Part shown: one piece after another, positions 54,204 to 63,522 of the stretch
Position numbering within the stretch: the first letter of the stretch is position 1
Layout of the letters: every line of letters begins with the position of its first letter
Source: Pseudomonas sp. ICMP22404
GTDB taxonomy: Bacteria > Pseudomonadota > Gammaproteobacteria > Pseudomonadales > Pseudomonadaceae
Assembly: GCF_006227205.1 (NCBI RefSeq)
Contig: NZ_VCNG01000017.1
Span: forward strand, 1 to 64,000
DNA: 64,000 nt
Reading direction: 5' to 3'
Made by a program: the position numbers and the translations under genes
Notes under the pieces: model-generated
Told to the model about the DNA's origin: nothing
The model's database searches: none
Seen by the model: the letters and a program-made list of their open reading frames with translations, nothing else

Positions 54204-54325
54204 TTGTGGCGAGGGGATTTATCCCCGCTGGGGCGCGAAGCGGCCCCACAACCTGACAACTCGGTGTTCAGGTTATCTGGAGGGGCTGCTTCGCAGCCCA
54301 GCGGGGATAAATCCCCTCGCCACAA
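54204..54325. repeat. Long inverted repeat, TTGTGGCGAGGGGAT family
   Basis: TTGTGGCGAGGGGATTTATC with CCCCGCTGGG and GCGAAGCGGCCCC inside, mirrored by AGCGGGGATAAATCCCCTCG. A better-preserved copy of the element at 50941. Confidence 0.92.
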
Positions 54326-54417
54326 AAGCATTGATGCAGCGGGTCTGTTTCAGTCCCTGGCCGGGTGTGATCGGGTATCCTGCGTGCCCTTGAATTTCAT
54401 TGCCACAGGATTCGCCC

Positions 54418-54948
54418 ATGAAAGCCGCACTCGTCGAACTCATCAGCAAAATCAGCTCCGGCTGCCTGGGCGATGCCGACATTGACCGGATTGCCGACGA
54501 AGCGGCCCAGGCCTATGCCGATCCGGCGGCTTTCCTGACGGCCAACCCGGACATCAACTACGACGACACCTTTCCGATCCCCCTGGGCGAATGGGTGGTC
54601 GTCGGCAGTTTGCCGGACACCGTGCTGTTCCAGGCTGACACCTATGTGCAGTTGTTCGAGCAGATCGTCGCGTCTTTCGGCCCCGGCGTGGCGTTCAACC
54701 TCAAGCCCAAGCAACTGGCGAAAACCGAGGCCCTGACGGCGCTCAACCGCATCCAGATCCAGATGAGCAGCCTGAACAAGGAAAACGGCGGCTATGTGCT
54801 GATGAACTTCAGCCAGTTGCTCGACGATGAATTGCAGATGGTGCTGGTGTACGGCAACGACGTGCCGCGGGTGCTGGAGTTGTGCGCGCAAGCCGGCATT
54901 GCCGCCGCCCCCGCCCTGGAAGCCCTCAAGGTCGCGATCCACGTCTGA
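54418..54948 (+). CDS. Conserved hypothetical protein
   Basis: A 176-aa acidic protein from the ATG at 54418 with AGGA seven bases upstream. It begins MKAALVELISKISSGCLGD, has FPIPLGEWVVVGSLPDTVLFQADTY in the middle and ends in a helix (GIAAAPALEALKVAI). No signal peptide or membrane segment. I do not recognise a family. Confidence 0.8.
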   Translation: MKAALVELISKISSGCLGDADIDRIADEAAQAYADPAAFLTANPDINYDDTFPIPLGEWVVVGSLPDTVLFQADTYVQLFEQIVASFGPGVAFNLKPKQLAKTEALTALNRIQIQMSSLNKENGGYVLMNFSQLLDDELQMVLVYGNDVPRVLELCAQAGIAAAPALEALKVAIHV

Positions 54949-55018
54949 AGCAATAAAACGGAACCCTCGTCGGGGCCGACTATCCTAAGTGTGCATGCCA
55001 TCACTTGGGAGCGACACC

Positions 55019-55210
55019 ATGGGTTCCACCTTCAACGGCCTGGTTGGCCTGATCATCCTGGCGCTCGATATCTGGGCGATCATCAATGTGCTCAAGAGTG
55101 GCGCGGAAACCGGGATGAAAATCCTCTGGGTACTGCTGATCCTGCTGTTGCCGGTATTGGGCCTGATCATCTGGGCGATTGCCGGGCCGCGAGGCAACGT
55201 GCGGATTTGA
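55019..55210 (+). CDS. PLDc_N-domain small membrane protein
   Basis: A 63-aa protein with GGGAG about seven bases before the ATG at 55019. Two membrane helices flank a short loop (GLVGLIILALDIWAIINVL, then ILWVLLILLLPVLGLIIWAIAGPRG). This is the two-helix PLDc_N module seen at the N-terminus of cardiolipin synthases, here alone. Confidence 0.85.
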   Translation: MGSTFNGLVGLIILALDIWAIINVLKSGAETGMKILWVLLILLLPVLGLIIWAIAGPRGNVRI

Positions 55211-55259
55211 CGACGCTTGCGCTGTACCCGGCAGGCTTTGCCCGCCGGGCCTCTATCGA

Positions 55260-56447
55260 TTACGCCGCCGCCAACGCGTGTTTCTGTGACGTGCCAAGAA
55301 AGCGCAGCAGGGCCAGCAGCGGGAAGGCGCTGCCGATGATCACGACCCACAACCAACCGCCATGCTCGTACACCGCACTGGCAATCGATGAGCCGAAGGC
55401 ACCGCCGACGAAGATGCTGGTCATGTACAGGGCATTGAGACGGCCGCGGCTTTTGGCATCCAGGGCATAGATGGTGCGCTGGCCCAACACCATGTTCATC
55501 TGCACACAAAAGTCCAATACCACGCCCGTGACAGCCAGGCCGATGACGCTGTAGAGCGGATGGATGAACGCTGGCAGGAAACTCAAGCTGGCGAACAGCA
55601 TCGCCAACAGCGAGGCGATGCGGGTGTGACCGGCGTCGGCCAGTCGACCGGCAATGGGGGCAGCGATGGCGCCAATGGCACCGACCAGGGCGAACAGGGC
55701 AATCTCGGTCTGGGACAGCCCATGGTTACGCGCCAGCTCCAGGGGCACGGCGGTCCAGAACAGGCTGAACGTGGCGAACATGCAGGCCTGGTAAAACGCC
55801 CGTTGGCGCAGCAGCGGTTGTTGTCGCAGCAAAGTGCCGAGAGAACCCAGCAGTTGCCCGTAGGTGGCACTGTGGTCAGGTTGGCGCTTGGGCACGGTGA
55901 ACGCCAGGACAAGGCTGATCACTGCCATCAATGCCGCCGCAATCATGAACATCGCGCGCCAGCCGAAGTGATCGGCCACCACGCTGGACACCGGCCGTGC
56001 CAGCAGGATCCCCAGCAGCAGCCCTCCCATGATCCCGCCGACCACTCGACCCCGGGACGCTTCCGGCGTGAGATGCGCGGCGAGGGGAATCAGGACTTGC
56101 ACCGACACTGAACTGAACCCCACCAGCAGCGAAACCAACAGGAACACATTCGGTTGATCGGTGAACGCCGCGCCCAACAGGCTGGCAATCGCCACGAGGG
56201 TGGTGAGGATCATCAACCGGCGGTTTTCCAGCAGGTCGCCCAGCGGCACCAGGAAGAACAGGCCCAGGGCGTAACCGATCTGGGTCAGCGAGACGATCAG
56301 GCTGGCCATGGTGTTGGACAGGCCGACGTCAGGGGCGATCAGGTCGATGATGGGTTGGGCGTAATAGATGTTCGCAACGATGGCGCCGCAGCAGAAGGCG
56401 AACAGCAGGACCATGCCTCGGGTCAGGGCGGGGGAGTTGGCGGTCAT
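55260..56447 (-). CDS. MFS transporter (AraJ/sugar-efflux type)
   Basis: A 395-aa, 12-helix transporter. Family text includes FCCGAIVANIYYAQPII and GDLLENRRLMI (the MFS loop 2-3 motif). It probably exports a small molecule. It is convergent with the PLDc_N gene, with a short GC-rich dyad (CCCGGC...GCCGGG, 55229-55250) between them. Confidence 0.9.
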   Translation of the reverse strand: MTANSPALTRGMVLLFAFCCGAIVANIYYAQPIIDLIAPDVGLSNTMASLIVSLTQIGYALGLFFLVPLGDLLENRRLMILTTLVAIASLLGAAFTDQPNVFLLVSLLVGFSSVSVQVLIPLAAHLTPEASRGRVVGGIMGGLLLGILLARPVSSVVADHFGWRAMFMIAAALMAVISLVLAFTVPKRQPDHSATYGQLLGSLGTLLRQQPLLRQRAFYQACMFATFSLFWTAVPLELARNHGLSQTEIALFALVGAIGAIAAPIAGRLADAGHTRIASLLAMLFASLSFLPAFIHPLYSVIGLAVTGVVLDFCVQMNMVLGQRTIYALDAKSRGRLNALYMTSIFVGGAFGSSIASAVYEHGGWLWVVIIGSAFPLLALLRFLGTSQKHALAAA

Positions 56448-56554
56448 GGGGTTTCCGTCAATGACTAGTAAGGATTGCGGGCAAGGCTAAAGGCTGTGCC
56501 GGCTTTGGGGTAGTCGCCTGGATTGATAACAACCATGTCCGGGATTGATGCGAC

Positions 56555-56643
56555 TGTGGGAGCGAGCCTGCTCGCGATGGCGGTGTGTCAGTTACCAGTG
56601 CTTGTCTGACACTCCGCCATCGCGAGCAGGCTCGCTCCCACAG
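56555..56643. repeat. REP pair between sulfate-binding protein and MFS genes
   Basis: TGTGGGAGCGAGCCTGCTCG and its inverse. It lies in the 223-bp gap between two minus-strand genes. Confidence 0.9.
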
Positions 56644-56670
56644 GTTTTTGTGTGGCCTGGAAAGTGGCGT

Positions 56671-57669
56671 TTATTGCCCGTTGTAGATCTGGTCGAAAAT
56701 CCCACCGTCATTGAAGTGCGTCTTCTGCACGGTGCGCCAGTCGCCGAAGGTTTTTTCTACCGACAGGAAATCCACTTTCGGGAAGCGGTCGGTGTATTTG
56801 GCCAGGATGGCTGGGTCCCGCGGACGCAGGTAGTTGGCGGCGGCGATTTCCTGGCCTTCGGGCGACCACAGGTACTTGAGGTACGCCTCGGCGGCGTCGC
56901 GGGAGCCTTTTTTATCCACAACCTTGTCCACCACGCTGACCGGAGGCTCGGCTTCGGCGGACACGCTTGGGTAGACCACTTCGAACTGGTCGCGACCGAA
57001 CTCGCGGGCGATCATCTCGGCTTCGTTTTCAAAGGTCACCAGCACGTCGCCGATCTGGTTGGTCATGAACGTGGTCGTCGCGGCACGACCGCCAGTGTCC
57101 AGCACAGGCGCCTGCTTGAACAGCTTGCCGACGAAGTCCTTGGCCTTGGTTTCATCGCCGCCGTTCTTCAGCACATAGCCCCAGGCCGACAGATAGGTGT
57201 AGCGGCCGTTACCGGAGGTCTTCGGGTTGGGCACGATCACCTGCACGCCGTCCTTGAGCAGGTCGGGCCAGTCTTTCAGGGCCTTGGGGTTGCCCTTGCG
57301 CACGATGAACACCGTGGCCGAGGTGAACGGGGCGCTGTGGTTCGGCAGGCGGCTGACCCAGTCCTCGGGCACCAGTTTGCCGTTGTCCGCCAGGGCGTTG
57401 ATGTCGGTGGCCATGTTCATGGTGATGACATCCGCCGGCAACCCGTCGATGACCGAGCGTGCCTGCTTGCTCGAGCCGCCGAAGGACATCTGCACGGTGA
57501 TGTTCTCGTTGTGCTCGGCCTGCCAGTGCTTCTGGAAGGCGGCGTTGTAATCCTTGTAGAAGTCGCGCATCACGTCGTAGGACACGTTGAGCAGCGTCGG
57601 TGCGGCGTGGGCCAGGCTGCCGAAGGTCAGGCCGGCGGCGAGAAGAGTGGCGCCAAAAAAGTTCTTCAC
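56671..57669 (-). CDS. Periplasmic sulfate/thiosulfate-binding protein
   Basis: A 332-aa protein starting at the GTG at 57669 with AAGGAA six bases upstream. The signal peptide is cleaved after AHA (VKNFFGATLLAAGLTFGSLAHA). Sbp-family text follows: LLNVSYDVMRDFYKDYN, FGGSSKQARSVIDGLPADVI and ATTTFMTNQIGDVLVTFENEA. It binds sulfate or thiosulfate for a CysTWA importer. No importer genes are adjacent here, so the permease is encoded elsewhere. Named cysP or sbp in relatives. Confidence 0.92.
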   Translation of the reverse strand: MKNFFGATLLAAGLTFGSLAHAAPTLLNVSYDVMRDFYKDYNAAFQKHWQAEHNENITVQMSFGGSSKQARSVIDGLPADVITMNMATDINALADNGKLVPEDWVSRLPNHSAPFTSATVFIVRKGNPKALKDWPDLLKDGVQVIVPNPKTSGNGRYTYLSAWGYVLKNGGDETKAKDFVGKLFKQAPVLDTGGRAATTTFMTNQIGDVLVTFENEAEMIAREFGRDQFEVVYPSVSAEAEPPVSVVDKVVDKKGSRDAAEAYLKYLWSPEGQEIAAANYLRPRDPAILAKYTDRFPKVDFLSVEKTFGDWRTVQKTHFNDGGIFDQIYNGQ

Positions 57670-57753
57670 TGCGAATTCCTTTTTTATAGGGAAGGAGATG
57701 CCGGGCAAACTAGCCGCAAGCTCATGGTCTTCAAGCATTTAAAAGTACTTTGC

Positions 57754-58578
57754 TTATTCCAATTTCTTAAACAGCGCGTTGCCACAACGGGAGCAGAAAG
57801 CCGCTGCCTGTTCATGGCTGTTTTTACTGCACACCGGGCAATCGTGATTGAGTTGGTCACCGCGCATGGCGGTGGCCAGTTCCGCGGTGAAGATACCGGT
57901 GGGCACCGCGATGATCGAGTAACCGGTGATCATAACCAGGGATGAAACCACCTGGCCCAAGGGCGTCTTGGGCACGATATCGCCGAAGCCCACGGTGGTC
58001 AGCGTCACGATCGCCCAGTAGATGCCCTTGGGAATGCTGGTGAAGCCATGCGCCGGGCCTTCGATGACGTACATCAGCGTTCCGAACACCGTCACCAGGG
58101 TGGAGACGCTGACCAGGAACACGATGATCTTCTGCTTGCTGCCTCGCAGCGCCGCCATCAGGTAATTGGCTTGCTTCAGGTAAGGGCTGAGCTTGAGCAC
58201 CCGGAAGATCCGCAGCATCCGGATGATCCGAATGATCAGCAGGTACTGGGCATCGCTGTAATACAGCGCCAGGATACCCGGCACGATCGCCAGCAGATCC
58301 ACCAGGCCGTAGAAACTGAACGCATAGCGCAGGGGCTTGGGCGAGCAATACAGGCGCAGGCCGTACTCGACGATGAAGACGAAGGTGAAACCCCATTCGA
58401 TCCCGGCCAACACGCCCGCGTAGTTCTTGTGCACGCTGTCGATGCTGTCGAGCATCACGATCACCAGGCTGGCAAGGATGATCAACAGCAGCGTACTGTC
58501 GAAGCGTCGACCGGCCACGGTGTCGGTCTGGAAAATCATGATGTAGAGGCGTTTACGCCAATTGTCGGTGCTGTCCAT
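57754..58578 (-). CDS. Voltage-gated-type potassium channel with C-terminal zinc ribbon
   Basis: A 274-aa six-helix channel. The S4 voltage-sensor-like helix is RIIRMLRIFRVLKL, the selectivity filter is TTVGFGD, and an S6 helix follows. After S6 there is a short zinc-ribbon-like tail (CPVC ... CSRCG) instead of a RCK domain. It lies downstream of the urea-transporter gene, whose stop is beyond its own start by 20 bp on the same strand. Confidence 0.9.
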   Translation of the reverse strand: MDSTDNWRKRLYIMIFQTDTVAGRRFDSTLLLIILASLVIVMLDSIDSVHKNYAGVLAGIEWGFTFVFIVEYGLRLYCSPKPLRYAFSFYGLVDLLAIVPGILALYYSDAQYLLIIRIIRMLRIFRVLKLSPYLKQANYLMAALRGSKQKIIVFLVSVSTLVTVFGTLMYVIEGPAHGFTSIPKGIYWAIVTLTTVGFGDIVPKTPLGQVVSSLVMITGYSIIAVPTGIFTAELATAMRGDQLNHDCPVCSKNSHEQAAAFCSRCGNALFKKLE

Positions 58579-58598
58579 AACCTTCGCCTGATTCAGAG

Positions 58599-59501
58599 TC
58601 AGCGAAGCCTAGGGCGATTGCCCCGCAGAGCGCAAGGCGCGGTGTTGCGTCTGGCTGGGTGCCACGTTCGAATCGTGGCGCGGACCAGCCAGCCGGCGAG
58701 GATGAAAGGGGCGGTCAGCGGTGCCAGGCCGAGGGCGGCGAACCCGGGTGTGAGCAGTATCGCCAGGAGGATGCCCGCGAGCGGCAGCCAGGGTGAGCGT
58801 CGCGTTTGGCCGAGCGCCAGCGCCACCAGGGCCGGGTTATAGCCAGCCAGCCCTGACAGGGCGGCTGCATTCTCATGATGCAATAAGGCGAAGGCCAGGC
58901 CGGCAACGGAACCGAACAATGCCCAGCGTGCGGCGCGAGGGTTGGTCAGCAGCAGGCCGGTCGCAATCAGCGCTCCGGCCAACGGTTGGTCGAGAAACAC
59001 GATCTGGCCCAATCCATTCAAGCAACCGGTGAGCAGGTTGGGCATTGTCAGTTCGACTGTCAGTGGGGGCGGATGCAGCGGGGCGAATCCCAGCAGCAAC
59101 CAGCCCAGCCCCACGAAGGGCGCTGTGTAGGCGGGCAGGCAGCGCGGGCCACGGGTGCGCTTGAGCCATTGCTGGGTCAGCATCGCACTGAGGCCGCCGC
59201 CCGCGATGATCAGCGGCGGCAGTAAGACGGACCAGGGCAAGACCAGGCCCGACAGCAACCCCAGCAGGATGCCGTTGTAGCTGAACAGCCCGGCCTGGCG
59301 ATCCGCCTTGGGGTAATCGCGTCGCTGGGCCGTGAGTAGCCCGGCCACGCCGCCCAGCAACGCCCACCCGAACAGAGCCGGCGCGCTGAACAGGATCGCC
59401 AGCAGGCACAACAGGCCGCACAGCGGATGACGTTGGAGGAAGATCTGGCTGAAGCCGTTGAGCAGGGCGGTGGCCCAGTCGGGGCAGTGGGTATTGGGCA
59501 T
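58599..59501 (-). CDS. Urea transporter (UT family)
   Basis: A 300-aa membrane protein from the ATG at 59501 (MPNTHCPDW). Readings further upstream only translate a REP. The two internal repeats of UT channels are visible as LLNGFSQIFLQRHPLCG and CLNGLGQIVFLDQPLAG, with the signature LPAYTAPF. It passes urea by facilitated diffusion. The pathway at 23814-29073 produces urea, so the link is sensible, though it lies 30 kb away. Confidence 0.9.
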   Translation of the reverse strand: MPNTHCPDWATALLNGFSQIFLQRHPLCGLLCLLAILFSAPALFGWALLGGVAGLLTAQRRDYPKADRQAGLFSYNGILLGLLSGLVLPWSVLLPPLIIAGGGLSAMLTQQWLKRTRGPRCLPAYTAPFVGLGWLLLGFAPLHPPPLTVELTMPNLLTGCLNGLGQIVFLDQPLAGALIATGLLLTNPRAARWALFGSVAGLAFALLHHENAAALSGLAGYNPALVALALGQTRRSPWLPLAGILLAILLTPGFAALGLAPLTAPFILAGWLVRATIRTWHPARRNTAPCALRGNRPRLR

Positions 59502-59536
59502 GGCTGGGTGGTATGTCTGATGGATCGAGTCGAGCC

Positions 59537-59604
59537 CATCGCGAGCAGGCTCGCTCCCACAAAGAGCGACGCAATCCCTGTGGGAGCGAGCCTGCTCGCG
59601 ATGG
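59537..59604. repeat. REP pair between pyk and the urea transporter
   Basis: An inverse then a direct REP copy within 68 bp, in the short gap after the pyk stop. Confidence 0.9.
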
Positions 59605-59618
59605 GGTCCGTACAAGCG

Positions 59619-61034
59619 CTAGATCAACGTCTCGATGCGCAACGAATTGGTCGACCCCGGCTGCCCGAACGGCACGCCCGCCGTGATCAACAGCGTATCG
59701 CCGCGTTGCGCCATGCCTTGGGCCTGGGCAATTTCCAGGGCGGTGGAACATACTTCATCCACCTGCCGCAGCCGATCATTGACCACGGAGTGCACGCCCC
59801 AGGCCACCGTCAAGCGGCGGGCGGCTTGAAGGTTCGGCGTAAGGTTGAGGATCGGCACCGTCGGCCGTTCCCGCGCGGCTCGCAGGCTGGAGCTGCCCGA
59901 TTCGCTGTAGTTCACCAGCACCGCCACCGGCAGGACGTTGCTGATGCGACGGATCGCGCAACTGATGGCGTCCGACACCGTGGCCTCGGCTTTCGGTCGG
60001 CTGACGTCCAGTTGGGCCTGGTAATCCGGGCCGTTTTCGACCTGGCGGATGATCTTGCTCATCATCTGCACGGCTTCGAGGGGGTAGTCGCCCGACGCGG
60101 TTTCCGCCGACAGCATCACCGCATCGGCGCCTTCTGCCACGGCGTTGGCGACGTCGGTGACCTCGGCCCGGGTGGGGGCCGGGGAGAAGCGCATCGACTC
60201 CAGCATCTGGGTCGCCACCACTACCGGTTTGCCGAGGGCGCGGCAGGTGCCGATGATGTTCTTCTGGATCTGCGGCACGCTCTCGGCCGGCACTTCAACG
60301 CCCAGGTCGCCACGAGCAACCATGATCGCGTCGCTCAACTCGGCGATTTCCCGCAGTTGGGCCACCGCCGACGGTTTCTCGATCTTGGCCATCAGGAACG
60401 CCTTGTCGCCAATCAGTGCACGGGCTTCGCGGATGTCTTCGGGACGTTGGACGAACGACAGCGCCACCCAGTCCACGCCCAATTCCAGGCCGAAGCTCAG
60501 GTCGCGACGGTCCTTGGCGGTCAGAGGGCTCAGGTCGAGTACCGCTTGGGGCACGTTTACGCCTTTGCGGTCCGACAGTTCGCCACCGTTGAGCACTTCG
60601 GTGTCGATGGCATCGCTATGCCGGGCAGTCACCCGCAGGCGCAGCTTGCCGTCATCCAGCAACAGTTCCATGCCCGGCTCCAGGGCCGCGATGATTTCCG
60701 GGTGGGGCAGGTTGACCCGGCGTTGATCGCCGGGCGTTGGGTCCAGGTCCAGGCGCAGGGCCTGGCCGCGTTGCAGCAGGACCTTGCCGTCAGCGAATCT
60801 GCCGACCCGCAGTTTCGGGCCTTGCAGGTCCATCAGGATACCCAGCGGATAGTTGAGCCGCTGCTCCACTTCGCGAATCCACTGGTAGCGCTGGGCATGG
60901 TCGGCGTGATCGCCGTGGCTGAAGTTCAGGCGGAAGATGTTCACCCCGGCCCGCACCAGCTCATGGATGTCGTCGATCCCGCGGGTGGCGGGGCCGAGGG
61001 TGGCGAGGATCTTGACCTTTTTGTCAGGCGTCAT
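59619..61034 (-). CDS. pyk: Pyruvate kinase
   Basis: A 471-aa glycolytic kinase. Visible are ILATLGPAT, RLNFSHGDHADH, the active-site signature FLMAKIEKPSAV, and MVARGDLGVEVP. The start overlaps the ttuD stop by 11 bp, so it is the last gene of hyi-glxR-ttuD-pyk. It takes phosphoenolpyruvate derived from glycerate to pyruvate. Confidence 0.96.
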   Translation of the reverse strand: MTPDKKVKILATLGPATRGIDDIHELVRAGVNIFRLNFSHGDHADHAQRYQWIREVEQRLNYPLGILMDLQGPKLRVGRFADGKVLLQRGQALRLDLDPTPGDQRRVNLPHPEIIAALEPGMELLLDDGKLRLRVTARHSDAIDTEVLNGGELSDRKGVNVPQAVLDLSPLTAKDRRDLSFGLELGVDWVALSFVQRPEDIREARALIGDKAFLMAKIEKPSAVAQLREIAELSDAIMVARGDLGVEVPAESVPQIQKNIIGTCRALGKPVVVATQMLESMRFSPAPTRAEVTDVANAVAEGADAVMLSAETASGDYPLEAVQMMSKIIRQVENGPDYQAQLDVSRPKAEATVSDAISCAIRRISNVLPVAVLVNYSESGSSSLRAARERPTVPILNLTPNLQAARRLTVAWGVHSVVNDRLRQVDEVCSTALEIAQAQGMAQRGDTLLITAGVPFGQPGSTNSLRIETLI

Positions 61035-62304
61035 GGGTGGGGTTCTCGAGTATCAGGATGGCGCGGAAGTCGTTGACGTTGGTGCGGGTCGGCTCGGTGA
61101 CGATCAACCCATCCAGCGCGGCGAAATAGCCGTAGCCGTTGTTGTTGTCCAGCTCGTCGCTGGCGCTCAGGCCCAGCTCGGCGGCGCGGCGGTAGCTGCC
61201 TGGGGTCATGATGGCGCCAGCGTTGTCTTCGGAACCGTCGATGCCGTCGGTGTCGCCGGCCAGTGCATAAATACCGGGGTGGCCCTTGAGGTTGTCGGTC
61301 AGGCTCAACAGGAATTCGGCATTGCGACCGCCTCGGCCGTGGCCGCGCACGGTCACCGTGGTTTCGCCGCCGGACAGGATCACGCACGGTGCCGCCAGGG
61401 GCTGGCCGTACCGGGCGATTTGCCGGGCGATGCCGGCATGGACTTTCGCCACTTCCCGCGACTCGCCCTCCAGGTCGCCAAGGATCAGCGGGCTGAAGCC
61501 GGCCTGGCGGGCTTTCACCGCAGCCGCTTCCAGGGATTGCTGGGGGCGGGCGATCAATTGGAAATGACTGCGGGCCAGGCTCGGGTCGCCGGGCTTGACG
61601 GTTTCCGACTCCGCGCTGCGCAGCCAGGTGTGCACCGACGCCGGGACCTCGATGCCGTAGCGCAGGAGGATCGCCAGGGCTTCGGCCGATGTGCTGGGGT
61701 CGGCCACGGTGGGGCCGGATGCGATGACGGTGGCGAGGTCGCCCGGCACATCGGAAATCGCATAGGTGTAGACCGTCGCTGGCCAGCAGGCCTTGCCCAG
61801 GCGTCCGCCCTTGATTGCCGAAAGGTGCTTGCGCACGCAGTTCATCTCGCCGATGGTGGCGCCGGATTTGAGCAAGGCTTTGTTGATCGCCTGCTTGTCG
61901 GCCAGGGTGATGCCGGCCGCCGGCAGCGCCAGCAACGCCGAGCCACCGCCGGACAACAGGAAGATCACCCGGTCGTCTTCCGTCAGGTTGCTGACTAACG
62001 CCAGCACCCGTTCGGCCACCGCCAGGCCGGCCGCGTCAGGTACGGGGTGGGCGGCTTCCACCACCTCGATTTTCTGGCAAGGCGCGCCATGGCCGTAGCG
62101 GGTCACCACCAGGCCGCTGACCTCGCCCTGCCAGCAACGCTCGACTACCTGCGCCATCGCGGCGGCGGCCTTGCCGGCGCCGATGACAATCACCCGGCCG
62201 CTGCGGTCGGCTGGCAGATACTGTTCAAGGACGTGCTGCGGATGGGCCGCGTCGATGGCTGCGGCAAACAGCTCGCGGAGCAATTGTTGCGGATCGACCG
62301 ACAT
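61024..62304 (-). CDS. ttuD: Glycerate 2-kinase / hydroxypyruvate reductase family (MOFRL)
   Basis: A 426-aa protein of the GckA/TtuD family. It includes the nucleotide-binding stretch IVIGAGKAAAAMAQVV, FLLSGGGSALLALPA and the C-terminal MOFRL domain with GTDGIDG-like text (AGDTDGIDGSEDNAGA). It probably phosphorylates glycerate made by GlxR to 2-phosphoglycerate. The family name ttuD refers to hydroxypyruvate reductase, but kinase activity is better established. Confidence 0.93.
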   Translation of the reverse strand: MSVDPQQLLRELFAAAIDAAHPQHVLEQYLPADRSGRVIVIGAGKAAAAMAQVVERCWQGEVSGLVVTRYGHGAPCQKIEVVEAAHPVPDAAGLAVAERVLALVSNLTEDDRVIFLLSGGGSALLALPAAGITLADKQAINKALLKSGATIGEMNCVRKHLSAIKGGRLGKACWPATVYTYAISDVPGDLATVIASGPTVADPSTSAEALAILLRYGIEVPASVHTWLRSAESETVKPGDPSLARSHFQLIARPQQSLEAAAVKARQAGFSPLILGDLEGESREVAKVHAGIARQIARYGQPLAAPCVILSGGETTVTVRGHGRGGRNAEFLLSLTDNLKGHPGIYALAGDTDGIDGSEDNAGAIMTPGSYRRAAELGLSASDELDNNNGYGYFAALDGLIVTEPTRTNVNDFRAILILENPTHDA

Positions 62305-62345
62305 GGCGGGCTCCCGATTCTTATTATTGGATTGATGCGATCTTC

Positions 62346-62435
62346 TGTGGGAGCGAGCCTGCTCGCGATAGCGATGCTTCAGTCACAGCCTTATCGACTG
62401 TGAAACAGCCATCGCGAGCAGGCTCGCTCCCACAG
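62346..62435. repeat. REP pair between glxR and ttuD
   Basis: TGTGGGAGCGAGCCTGCTCG and its inverse, inside the otherwise compact glyoxylate operon. Confidence 0.9.
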
Positions 62436-62448
62436 GGAAACACCGGGC

Positions 62449-63339
62449 TCAGTTATCGCGAATCGAGAAATTCGCCATGTGTTCCAACCCCTTGATCAGC
62501 GCCGAGTGATCCCAGTTACTGCCGCCGATGGCTGCGCAGGTGCTGAACACTTGCTGGGCGTTGGCGGTGTTGGGCAGGTTGATGTTCAGTTCCCGTGCAC
62601 CTTGCAGGGCCAGGTTCAGGTCCTTCTGGTGCAGGCTGATGCGGAAGCCCGGATCGAAGGTGCCTTTGATCATGCGCTCGCCGTGCACTTCCAGGATCTT
62701 CGACGAAGCAAAACCACCCATCAGCGCTTCGCGGACCTTGGCCGGATCGGCGCCGTTCTTCGACGCGAACAACAGGGCTTCGGCCACGGCCTGGATGTTC
62801 AGGGCGACGATGATCTGGTTGGCGACCTTGGCGGTCTGGCCGTCGCCGTTGCCGCCCACCAGGGTGATGTTCTTGCCCATGGCCTGGAACAGCGGCAGGG
62901 CGCGTTCAAACGCGCTGCTGTCACCACCGACCATGATGCTCAGGGTTGCGGCCTTGGCGCCGACTTCGCCACCGGACACCGGGGCATCGAGATACTGCGC
63001 GCCTTTCTCATTGATCTTCGCTGCGAATGCCTTGGTGGCGGTGGGGGAGATCGAACTCATGTCGATCACCACCTTGCCCGAACCCACGCCCGCCGCGACG
63101 CCGTCGGCGCGGAACAGCACGTCATCGACCTGGGGCGTGTCCGGGACCATGACGATGATGAACTCGGCTTCCTGGGCGACTTCCTTCGGGTTGGCCAGGG
63201 CCACTGCGCCGCCGGCCAGCAGATCGGCGGGAGCCGGGTCGTGATGTTGGGACAGGAACAGGCTGTGCCCGGCCTTTTGCAGGTTCAGTGCCATGGGGTG
63301 ACCCATGATGCCGGTGCCGATGAATCCGATTTTAGCCAT
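62449..63339 (-). CDS. glxR: Tartronate semialdehyde reductase
   Basis: A 296-aa beta-hydroxyacid dehydrogenase from the ATG at 63339 (MAKIGFIGTGIMG), with AGAGGA six bases upstream. The Rossmann motif GFIGTGIMGHPMALNL is followed by the substrate motif DAPVSGGEVGA and the catalytic Lys in GGNGDGQTAKVANQI. It reduces tartronate semialdehyde to glycerate. Confidence 0.95.
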   Translation of the reverse strand: MAKIGFIGTGIMGHPMALNLQKAGHSLFLSQHHDPAPADLLAGGAVALANPKEVAQEAEFIIVMVPDTPQVDDVLFRADGVAAGVGSGKVVIDMSSISPTATKAFAAKINEKGAQYLDAPVSGGEVGAKAATLSIMVGGDSSAFERALPLFQAMGKNITLVGGNGDGQTAKVANQIIVALNIQAVAEALLFASKNGADPAKVREALMGGFASSKILEVHGERMIKGTFDPGFRISLHQKDLNLALQGARELNINLPNTANAQQVFSTCAAIGGSNWDHSALIKGLEHMANFSIRDN

Positions 63340-63392
63340 GGGAGAATCCTCTTGTTTTGTTGCTGCTTCAGGCAAATGAAGAACTGCTTTTA

Positions 63393-63512
63393 TGTGGGAG
63401 CGAGCTTCTGTGGGAGCAAGGCTTGCCCGCGATAACATCGGCTCGGTACCAGGACGAACCGAGGTGCCTGCATCGCGGGCAAGCCTTGCTCCCATACGGG
63501 CCCGCTCCCACA
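63393..63512. repeat. REP cluster between hyi and glxR
   Basis: A direct partial copy (TGTGGGAGCGAGC), a TGTGGGAGCAAGGCTTGCCC copy, its inverse and a terminal partial copy. It is a denser cluster than the usual doublet. Confidence 0.85.
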
Positions 63513-63522
63513 GGAGTGCATT

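Noticed and set aside
56671-57669. Possible neighbouring sulfate importer genes for the sulfate-binding protein
   Set aside because: The genes on both sides are a K+ channel and an MFS exporter; no CysT, CysW or CysA homologue is in the window.
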